Part shown: positions 7,214 through 13,332 of the stretch, one piece after another
Position numbering within the stretch: position 1 is the stretch's first letter
Layout: every line of letters starts with the position of its first letter
Source of the DNA: JBKJTP01 sp046590195
GTDB taxonomy: Bacteria; Bacteroidota; Ignavibacteria; Palsa-1295
Direction of reading: 5' to 3'
DNA length: 13,332 nt
Assembly: GCA_046590195.1 (NCBI GenBank)
Contig: JBKJTP010000250.1
Span: 1 to 13,332 of the forward strand
The notes under the pieces: generated by a model
The model's database searches: none
Seen by the model: the letters and a program-made list of their open reading frames with translations, nothing else
Told to the model about the DNA's origin: nothing
Position numbers and translations under genes: made by a program

Positions 7214-8529
7214 CAGCCTACGTGTGGATGTGGACTATCGAACGGAGTCGAGTAGGAGCATTGCCCGATCGACTTCTCTGCGGCTGCTCGCACCTTCTTG
7301 AATTCCTCAACCATCGGCGTCCGGATCCAGCGCGAACCAGCATCGCGAAGCGCATCGCCTTGGTCTTCGCCGCGTTTCAAGCGGTACATGCCCAACTCAA
7401 CATAAAAGTGCTCCATCGGTGCTGATGAATTGCGATAGCGCCAATCGACCATTGTCATCATCGGAAACCATGTGTAGCCATAAACGGGTATGCCGTTCTC
7501 GCGCAGACGCTTGATCGAGTCGAGTGAGCTATGCAGCCACTGCATGCGAAGTTCATCGGATCCGAATGCACTCGTTTCGGTTACGATGACGGGTGCATTG
7601 TACCGACGATAGTAATCCTCGATCATTGCCGCGAAGCCTGAGCCATCCTGCTCGGTCGCGCGATATGCGAGCTTGCCCTTGGGATCGGTGTAGAGCTGTT
7701 GTGTCGACCACTGTGGATAGAAGTTCAGCCCCAGCACATCGAGCTTGATCGCGCGATGCGTGAACTCGCGCAACTCGTCAAGCGTAGCACCATTGCGGAG
7801 CAGCCATGGGAATAGCGGATGCGATTTATTCACGCGGCCGGTAAGCAGATCAAAGCAGAGATAACCGCGATGCTGATCTTCGATGGCTAGTGCATTCAAT
7901 TCTAATCTATCGGCGCGAGTAAGACCTGTTGCCTCGACTTGCACCATGATCGCGTTCGAGTCGACGCTCTTGATCTCTTCGGTCGTCGCGATCATGCCTC
8001 TCGCGATCTGAAGCATCAGCTTGATGTATCCGCGATCGCCTTTGAGATAGGGCGGCCAGAGTCCGCGCTTGCCAGCCCAAAGCGCATTGACAAGCGGCTC
8101 ATTCAACGGCGTATAATACTTGACCATGCTGCCATATCGTTTTGCGAACTCCTTCGCATAGCGAGAGACATACTTTGGATATTCGGGATGCAGGAATTCG
8201 CGCTCGAGCCAGAACGGCGTGCCGTAATGCATCAGATCGGCGATGAGCGTGATGCCGCATTCTTCCGTGATGAACGGGATGACCTGATCGATCCAGCTCC
8301 AATCCCACTCATTCTCTTTCGGCTCAACTTTATACCATGGAATACCCCAGCGAATGGAGTTGACACCGATCTCTTTTGCAAGAAGTATGTCTTCCTTCCA
8401 ATGCTCGTAGTGTCCCATGAGCTCGTATTCGTCGAGCGCGCGATGTCCGCGGCGTGTTTGTGGCACGAAGGTATCTTCGATTCCGCTCGCCCAAAAGAAA
8501 TTCTCTAACCGTGGACCTAAACGAACCAT
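7213..8529 (-). CDS. Divergent GH1-like glycoside hydrolase (clan GH-A)
   Basis: A 438-residue (beta/alpha)8 glycosidase of the retaining beta-glucosidase/beta-galactosidase type. The acid/base Glu is E144 in YTPLNEP and the nucleophile is E318 in VIVTETSAFG, both at expected positions for family 1. A conserved His (H101 in DLMHYGTP) sits where family 1 has its HWD/LP segment. Several canonical sugar-contact residues differ. The N-terminal Q of the usual SxxQxEG stretch is replaced (ASGIEDTF), and the DNFEW loop near the end reads MTMVDWRY, so substrate preference cannot be assigned; a beta-galactosidase would suit the neighbouring gal genes but is speculation. No signal peptide is seen, so the enzyme is probably cytoplasmic. 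The start at 8529 is 24 bases after the stop of the GH43-like gene, with no Shine-Dalgarno sequence. It overlaps topoisomerase IB by one base. Confidence 0.85.
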   Translation of the reverse strand: MVRLGPRLENFFWASGIEDTFVPQTRRGHRALDEYELMGHYEHWKEDILLAKEIGVNSIRWGIPWYKVEPKENEWDWSWIDQVIPFITEECGITLIADLMHYGTPFWLEREFLHPEYPKYVSRYAKEFAKRYGSMVKYYTPLNEPLVNALWAGKRGLWPPYLKGDRGYIKLMLQIARGMIATTEEIKSVDSNAIMVQVEATGLTRADRLELNALAIEDQHRGYLCFDLLTGRVNKSHPLFPWLLRNGATLDELREFTHRAIKLDVLGLNFYPQWSTQQLYTDPKGKLAYRATEQDGSGFAAMIEDYYRRYNAPVIVTETSAFGSDELRMQWLHSSLDSIKRLRENGIPVYGYTWFPMMTMVDWRYRNSSAPMEHFYVELGMYRLKRGEDQGDALRDAGSRWIRTPMVEEFKKVRAAAEKSIGQCSYSTPFDSPHPHVG

Positions 8530-8553
8530 GAGAAGCTAAGTATAACTGATCGA

Positions 8554-10554
8554 TCAAGCATAAGAGATAAGCCGGACCATTTCAAATGCGGCCTCGCAAC
8601 CGCTGGCGTAAAGACCAATATATCTGGTAAGCTCAGGGACATCTAGTGTGCCAATCTCATCCTTATCGAGCAGAATCTTGATGGAAGTGCCACGTTTGCG
8701 GAAGCGGAATTGGTGATAGACGGACGGATCAAAGCCCTCCGGAAGCGGTAGCATCCTATGGATGGTCGGCGAGATGGCCTGGAGCGTCCAGAGCGGCCGA
8801 GCCGCAGCATCGTTTGGATCCGGTTGGGCTAGCTTCACCGCGATGAGCGGATAGGTATCAAGCCATTCTTCCTTGTCCGGTAGAGTTGGATAGATGCCGA
8901 ACGAGATAGCGCGTGAGTCGTCCTCGAGATCGCAATCTACGAGCTTCGCATTCACGACCAGCTCAAAGTTCTCCGATGGCACGCGCTTGACTACCACATG
9001 ATCTTCGGAATCACCGCGCATCATCAGGCATCCATCCTCGATCTCCGCATCGCCATCGCCTGAGCTCTCGACCCATCCGATCGACTCGAGATCTCCATCA
9101 ACAAAAAGATCTTCAAAGCCCTGGCTCAACTCTATATGCGCAAGCGCACTTTTGACATTGACGATCTCAATTTGTCGCGCCTCATCAGGCAGCGTGTCCG
9201 ACCAAACCGGAATGCCTTCGATCGACACCTGAACTAGTTCGTAGTTAATGCGGACATCAAGCGTGAAGATATCATTGGCGCGAAAGCCATTGAGCGTCAG
9301 CGGCAGGTCTGTGCGATCGACCAGTTCATCCGACAAGAAGATGAGCAGCGCTCCGCCGCGGCCTTCGAGCTTTAGCTGTTCTGACTGAGTCAGTATCAGC
9401 AGCTTGAAGTGACCCTCGTTCGTGAAGTCGACTTGCGCGTGGATCAGCGCGGTCGGGCCATCGAGTTCGATCAGTTGGTCAGATGGATTCTCCTGCGAGA
9501 GCATCGGCAGCGCAGGTGCCTCCTGCAGATCGGTTGTCGGGCCGAGTACGATCATTTCTTCGGCAACCCAATCCATGCGGTCGATCGAGAGCACGCGATT
9601 CTTCAAGTCGCGATCCCACTGATGATAGACGAGGATCTTCTCGAGATTGGATGGACCGCTGACAATGCTGTTGTGTCCAGGTCCAACGACCGGTGTTCTA
9701 CCATTATCTGAATTGATAGTACGAAGAATAGGGAAGACCTTGTCCCCATCGCAATGCTGCTCCCATTCGTCTCGCGTGTCGAGATCATCTGTCGTTGCGT
9801 AGCTTACGCCGTAGCTCTTGTTCTGCCAGTTGCCACCGGAGAACATCTCGTAGTAGATGCCTTTGCGTTTAATGACCGATGGGCCTTCAACCGTGTGCCA
9901 GCGAACGTCGCCTTTTTCCTTACGCTCTGGATCGTAGACCTGCCAGTCATACTTCGCGCGAGATACTGGCCGAGGGTTGCCTTCGAGTGTGAAGGGATCG
10001 ACGAGCTTATCGACCACAGTGCCTGTACCGATGTGCTTATGCTCAAGGAAGTCTGTCGCGTAGAAGAGATAGTGCTGTCCGTCATCATCACGAAAGACGT
10101 GCGCATCAATAGCGAACTGCTCAGATGTAAGTCTATGACCCGAATCTGTGTATGGCCCAGCTGGATGCTTCGACGTGGCAACGCGAATGTTCATATAGGT
10201 CTCGTTGCCTACGCTGTAGTAGAGATAGAAAGTATCGCCAAACGCGTAGAGCTCCGGCGCCCAGTAATGGATGTATGGGACAAGCTCTGGATCATGGCTT
10301 TCAATGGCCTCCATCGCTCCACCGAGTTCATCCCAATGAACAAGATCTTTCGAGCGCATCATGCCGAAGATCCTTCCATCCTTCCAATGCCCTGTTGAGA
10401 TCGCATAATACTCGCCTTTATGCTTGAGTATGAAGGGATCGGGAAAATTTGTTGGATGAACCGGATTATCGAACGTGACGACCTCGGTCGTCTCGAGTGT
10501 GATCAACTCAGGCATGAAGTAATGTGAAGATGCTGATTTCTTTCGGACAGTCAT
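8554..10554 (-). CDS. GH43-like beta-propeller glycosidase with C-terminal beta-sandwich modules
   Basis: A long glycosidase with a five-bladed propeller like GH43 (arabinanases, xylosidases, arabinofuranosidases) and its relative GH32. Counting from the longest possible start (10671), the catalytic triad is D78 (NFPDPF, base), D189 (AIDAHVF, pKa modulator) and E262 (TVEGPS, acid). YWAPELY and GPGHNS are further propeller signatures. After the propeller (ending about 395) come two probable beta-sandwich regions: about 400-545, like the C-terminal module of GH32/GH43 enzymes, and about 550-705, like a carbohydrate-binding or LamG-type fold. The frame is open from ATG 10671, but the first residues look non-globular. 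ATG 10554 (used here) or ATG 10515 place the start 15-28 residues before the DNPVHP strand where the fold begins; none has a Shine-Dalgarno site. No signal peptide appears with any start. It is first in the minus-strand group; the substrate is not assignable. Confidence 0.88.
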   Translation of the reverse strand: MTVRKKSASSHYFMPELITLETTEVVTFDNPVHPTNFPDPFILKHKGEYYAISTGHWKDGRIFGMMRSKDLVHWDELGGAMEAIESHDPELVPYIHYWAPELYAFGDTFYLYYSVGNETYMNIRVATSKHPAGPYTDSGHRLTSEQFAIDAHVFRDDDGQHYLFYATDFLEHKHIGTGTVVDKLVDPFTLEGNPRPVSRAKYDWQVYDPERKEKGDVRWHTVEGPSVIKRKGIYYEMFSGGNWQNKSYGVSYATTDDLDTRDEWEQHCDGDKVFPILRTINSDNGRTPVVGPGHNSIVSGPSNLEKILVYHQWDRDLKNRVLSIDRMDWVAEEMIVLGPTTDLQEAPALPMLSQENPSDQLIELDGPTALIHAQVDFTNEGHFKLLILTQSEQLKLEGRGGALLIFLSDELVDRTDLPLTLNGFRANDIFTLDVRINYELVQVSIEGIPVWSDTLPDEARQIEIVNVKSALAHIELSQGFEDLFVDGDLESIGWVESSGDGDAEIEDGCLMMRGDSEDHVVVKRVPSENFELVVNAKLVDCDLEDDSRAISFGIYPTLPDKEEWLDTYPLIAVKLAQPDPNDAAARPLWTLQAISPTIHRMLPLPEGFDPSVYHQFRFRKRGTSIKILLDKDEIGTLDVPELTRYIGLYASGCEAAFEMVRLISYA

Positions 10555-10869
10555 GCTGATGAATGCAAGCTTTAGTCCACCATAATGAATTGTTGAGGGA
10601 GGGTGCGAGATAAAATACATTGCTGAGCTTAGTGGCATAAGGCTTGCAAGTTTTCCGTCCTGCCGCCACATAGCAAACTACGTTCTCGTAGCGATGCCCA
10701 CGTGGACTGTACTCACCGAGTGAGACTAAGCGGGTTATTTCTGTCCGTTGTCGGACCCCTTCCCTCTATTGAGATCCACATTACGAGGTGTTGGTATCGC
10801 TATAGGTCCATAGCGAGCGGCGAGTTATGTCGTCTTCCAATTTGTGTCGCAATCACATCAGAGCAATCG
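10555..10869. promoter_or_regulatory. Divergent intergenic region between GH43-like and glycosyltransferase genes
   Basis: About 315 bases if the preferred starts are right. Plus-strand and minus-strand promoters should both lie here. Two small inverted repeats with four-base loops are visible: CTACG/CGTAG (10678-10691) and GTCCG/CGGAC (10743-10756). A perfect 8-base palindrome, CCACGTGG, lies at 10698-10705. On the minus strand a TATTTTAT stretch near 10609-10622 could be part of a promoter. No confident -35/-10 pair was found. Both reading frames that extend into the region are open but have poor protein-like composition. Confidence 0.45.
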
Positions 10870-12141
10870 ATGAAAGAAACTTCTACAACTTCAACAGCAG
10901 CCACCAATCAGGCGACAACCTCATCCTTCGATCGTCCAGACCTCGTCTGCCTATCGCACCTCCGTTGGAATTTCGTCTTTCAGCGTCCGCAGCATTTGCT
11001 GACACGTGCAGCCAGGGATCGCCGCGTCTTCTTCTTTGAAGAGCCGAACTTCCACGAGCAGGGGACGGATCCACTTGCAAAGATCGCGCATCTTGATGTC
11101 TCCATCGATCATGACTCAGGCGTTCACGTCGTAGTGCCTCAACTTCCAACAGGACTCAGCCACGACGAAGTGACTGCTTCACAGAAAGCGCTGATCGACG
11201 ATCTTTTCTCGGAGTACAACATCGACCAGCCGACCGTGTGGTACTACACGCCAATGGCTCAGAAATTTGCTGGACACATCGAATCTGGCTGCACGATCTT
11301 CGATTGCATGGATGAACTCTCAGCATTCAAGTTCGCGCCGCAGGAATTGAAAGTGCTTGAGGCACAGCTTCTCCAGCGAGCCGATGTTGTGTTCACCGGC
11401 GGACAATCGCTCTATGAAGCAAAGAAGAACCGTCATCACAACGTGCATGCGTTCCCGAGCAGCATTGATTACGAGCATTTCGCGAAGGCCCGCAGGATCA
11501 ATCATGATCCAGTGGACCAGGCCCCGATCCCATTCCCGCGCATGGGCTTCTTTGGTGTGATCGATGAGCGACTTGATATTGAGCTCGTCAAGGGTATTGC
11601 AGAAGCGCGTCCGGACTGGCAGCTTGTCATGATCGGACCAATCGTCAAGATCGATGAGGCAGATCTTCCAAAGCTTCCAAATATTCACTATCTCGGTAGC
11701 AAGTCATATAAAGAACTTCCAAATTATCTTGCGACATGGGATGTAGCAATGCTGCCATTCGCGAAGAATGAATCGACGCAGTTCATCAGTCCGACAAAGA
11801 CGCCTGAGTATCTCGCGGCTGGCAAGGCTGTGGTCTCGACGTCGATCCGTGATGTTGTTCGTCCTTATGGCGAGCGCAACATGGTGCACATTGCTGACAC
11901 GGTCGATGAGTTCATCCGCGCTGCTTCTATCGCAGGTATGGATGAAGCGAATACCGATATCCGATGGAGAGAGAATGTCGATGCATTCCTGTCGCAGATG
12001 TCGTGGGACCGCACCTGGGGCCGCATGTCTGCGCTGATCGATGCAGCTATCGCACAGGCACAGCCAGCTCGGAAGGATGCGGGCATCGGATCTCAGATCA
12101 CAAATACACCGACTCAGTCGGTCGAGCAATATATTTCCTAG
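10870..12141 (+). CDS. GT-B glycosyltransferase, TuaH-like, next to glf
   Basis: A 423-residue retaining-type glycosyltransferase of the GT1/GT4 superfamily, resembling the TuaH-like proteins of surface polysaccharide loci. The N-terminal domain begins with DLVCLSHLRW and FQRPQHLLTR, a hallmark of this group, followed by IFDCMDELSAF. The C-terminal domain starts near FPRMGFFGVIDERLD and has the nucleotide-sugar-binding segment SPTKTPEYLAAGKAVV with E313. No membrane segment is seen; a peripheral cytoplasmic enzyme adding a sugar to a lipid-linked or surface glycan is expected. The frame is open back to ATG 10825 and GTG 10702, but the extra residues are Cys/Arg-rich and unlike the family, so ATG 10870 is preferred. 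Homology begins about 17 residues after it. The gene ends just before a strong terminator, with glf following. Donor and acceptor are unknown; UDP-galactofuranose is a guess from the neighbour. Confidence 0.85.
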   Translation: MKETSTTSTAATNQATTSSFDRPDLVCLSHLRWNFVFQRPQHLLTRAARDRRVFFFEEPNFHEQGTDPLAKIAHLDVSIDHDSGVHVVVPQLPTGLSHDEVTASQKALIDDLFSEYNIDQPTVWYYTPMAQKFAGHIESGCTIFDCMDELSAFKFAPQELKVLEAQLLQRADVVFTGGQSLYEAKKNRHHNVHAFPSSIDYEHFAKARRINHDPVDQAPIPFPRMGFFGVIDERLDIELVKGIAEARPDWQLVMIGPIVKIDEADLPKLPNIHYLGSKSYKELPNYLATWDVAMLPFAKNESTQFISPTKTPEYLAAGKAVVSTSIRDVVRPYGERNMVHIADTVDEFIRAASIAGMDEANTDIRWRENVDAFLSQMSWDRTWGRMSALIDAAIAQAQPARKDAGIGSQITNTPTQSVEQYIS

Positions 12142-12146
12142 TCATG

Positions 12147-12174
12147 ATGACCAGCTTAGCTGGTCATTTTTTTT
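12147..12174 (+). terminator. Rho-independent terminator after the glycosyltransferase gene
   Basis: A perfect 9-bp inverted repeat, ATGACCAGC / GCTGGTCAT (12147-12155 and 12159-12167), has a TTA loop and is followed at once by a run of T to 12174. It lies six bases after the glycosyltransferase stop and about 40 bases before the glf start, so it separates the two genes. It should end or reduce transcription into glf. Confidence 0.92.
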
Positions 12175-12214
12175 CTCCCGAATAGACTAGGCCAATTATC
12201 TAAAAGTTACTATT

Positions 12215-13332
12215 ATGTTTGATTATCTGATCGTCGGTGCTGGATTCGCAGGCTCTGTATTGGCCGAACGACTTGCAACGCAGCTGAATAAGAAAGTACT
12301 GATCATCGATAAGAGAAATCATATCGGCGGCAATGCTTATGACCATTACAACGAGGACGGCATTCTAGTCCATAAGTACGGTCCGCATATCTTTCACACG
12401 AACTCCAAGGATGTCTTCGAGTATCTATCCAAGTTCACCGAGTGGAGAAGCTATGAGCATCGCGTTTTGGCTAGCGTAGACGGCCAGCAGGTCCCGATGC
12501 CGATCAATCTCGATACTATCAATAAGATGTATGGCTTGAGCCTGACCTCGTTCGAGGTTGAGCAGTTCTTTAAGGATCGTGCGGAGAACGTTGAGAGCGT
12601 CAAGACATCGGAAGATGTTGTGGTAAGCAAGATCGGACGTGAGCTTTACGAGAAGTTCTTCAAGCATTACACTCGCAAGCAGTGGGGAATGGACCCATCG
12701 GAGCTCGACGCTTCGGTGACTGCGCGCGTTCCAACACGCACGAGCCGCGACGACCGCTACTTCACCGATACCTATCAGGCGATGCCCCTGCATGGCTATA
12801 CAAAGATGTTCGAGAAGATGTTATCGCATCCGAACATCAAGATCATGCTTAACGCCGACTATCATGAGTTGGAAGGCGTGATCCCTTATCAGGAGATTAT
12901 CTTCTCTGGACCAGTCGACGAATACTTCGACTACATTTATGGGAAGCTTCCGTATCGCTCGCTGGAATTCAAACACGAGACACACAATACCGAGACGTTC
13001 CAGAAAGCTCCAGTCGTCAATTATCCGAACGAGCATCTCTATACTCGCATCACGGAGTTCAAGTACTTGACAGGTCAGGAGCACAAGAAGACCTCGATCG
13101 TTTACGAATTCCCGCGCTCGGAAGGAGATCCATATTATCCAATCCCGAAGCCGGAGAACGCAGCGCTGTACAAGAAGTACAAGGCGCTTGCGGATTCAAC
13201 GCCTGGCGTTCACTTCGTCGGACGCCTCGCAACCTACAAGTACTACAACATGGATCAGGTCGTGGCGCAGGCTCTGACCGTCTTCAACAAGATCAACGGC
13301 ACGAAGGAAGATTCGCGCACGATCCGCAAGGC
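12215..13332 (+). CDS. glf: UDP-galactopyranose mutase (3' end outside window)
   Basis: This flavoenzyme interconverts UDP-galactopyranose and UDP-galactofuranose, the donor for Galf-containing surface glycans. The frame runs from ATG 12215 to the window end without a stop (372 full codons visible), so only a few residues are missing compared with the usual 365-390. The dinucleotide motif VGAGFAG lies at 7-13, followed by GGNAYD (38-43). The conserved GPHIFHTN (56-63) and YTRKQWG (152-158) are typical of the active site. R171, R175, YFTDTYQAMP (182-191) and the C-terminal FAD segment VGRLATYKYYNMDQVVAQAL are also present. ATG 12215 is the first in-frame start after a TAG at 12188-12190; no Shine-Dalgarno sequence is seen, and the leader is AT-rich. 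It lies directly after a terminator, so it probably has its own promoter or depends on read-through. Its substrate, UDP-galactose, is the product of the GalK/GalT steps encoded in the same window. Confidence 0.96.
   Translation, partial: MFDYLIVGAGFAGSVLAERLATQLNKKVLIIDKRNHIGGNAYDHYNEDGILVHKYGPHIFHTNSKDVFEYLSKFTEWRSYEHRVLASVDGQQVPMPINLDTINKMYGLSLTSFEVEQFFKDRAENVESVKTSEDVVVSKIGRELYEKFFKHYTRKQWGMDPSELDASVTARVPTRTSRDDRYFTDTYQAMPLHGYTKMFEKMLSHPNIKIMLNADYHELEGVIPYQEIIFSGPVDEYFDYIYGKLPYRSLEFKHETHNTETFQKAPVVNYPNEHLYTRITEFKYLTGQEHKKTSIVYEFPRSEGDPYYPIPKPENAALYKKYKALADSTPGVHFVGRLATYKYYNMDQVVAQALTVFNKINGTKEDSRTIRK

Noticed and set aside
9754..10398. 214-residue plus-strand ORF
   Set aside because: It is antisense to the propeller domain of the GH43-like gene, whose catalytic triad is clearly encoded on the minus strand.
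10555..10671. N-terminal extension of the GH43-like enzyme to ATG 10671
   Set aside because: The residues have no signal-peptide or domain character and lie upstream of the expected fold start; kept as a possible alternative start only.
10702..10869. N-terminal extension of the glycosyltransferase from an upstream GTG
   Set aside because: The 56 extra residues are Cys/Arg-rich and do not fit the family; conserved sequence begins after ATG 10870 and the region is needed for two divergent promoters.
1..13332. CRISPR array, tRNA, insertion sequence or prophage
   Set aside because: No regularly spaced repeats, cloverleaf-like sequences, transposase motifs or phage structural genes were seen on reading both strands.

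Overview
The window looks like chromosomal DNA of a bacterium with mid-range GC. The strand changes several times, most starts have weak or no Shine-Dalgarno sequence, and one Rho-independent terminator is clear. The gene mix (large hybrid sensor kinase, Leloir genes, bacterial topoisomerase IB, intracellular glycosidases, a TuaH-like glycosyltransferase and UDP-galactopyranose mutase) and the scarcity of Shine-Dalgarno sites would fit a member of the Bacteroidota/Chlorobi side of the tree. That is a weak inference: no marker gene is present to prove it.

Layout. Positions 1-137 hold the last codons of a sensor histidine kinase. A very large hybrid kinase follows (214-3540: REC-PAS-PAS-GAF-PAS-HisKA-HATPase-REC). 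A small AT-hook-like protein lies on the minus strand (3557-3739). Next is a plus-strand sugar cluster: an unrecognised 55-residue ORF (3872-4039) that abuts galT, then galT and galK joined by a TGATG overlap. galK converges on a minus-strand group (GH43-like glycosidase, divergent GH1-like glycosidase, topoisomerase IB). The junction at 6172-6239 is a 27-bp tandem repeat built from the two gene ends. From 10870 the plus strand resumes with a GT-B glycosyltransferase, a strong terminator (12147-12174) and the UDP-galactopyranose mutase gene glf, cut by the window end.

How the genes may work together. GalK and GalT turn galactose into UDP-galactose by the Leloir pathway. Glf converts UDP-galactopyranose to UDP-galactofuranose, a donor for surface glycans, and the neighbouring glycosyltransferase may use it or a related donor. 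The two glycosidases have no visible signal peptide, so they probably act in the cytoplasm on imported oligosaccharides. Topoisomerase IB appears to ride on the glycosidase transcript. The sensor kinases are probably a separate signalling locus.

No RNA gene, CRISPR array, insertion sequence or prophage gene was recognised. The least explained items are the 55-residue ORF before galT, the AT-hook miniprotein, the near-exact tandem repeat between these two (3775-3809), the duplicated galK/topIB junction and the glycosidase-topoisomerase linkage.
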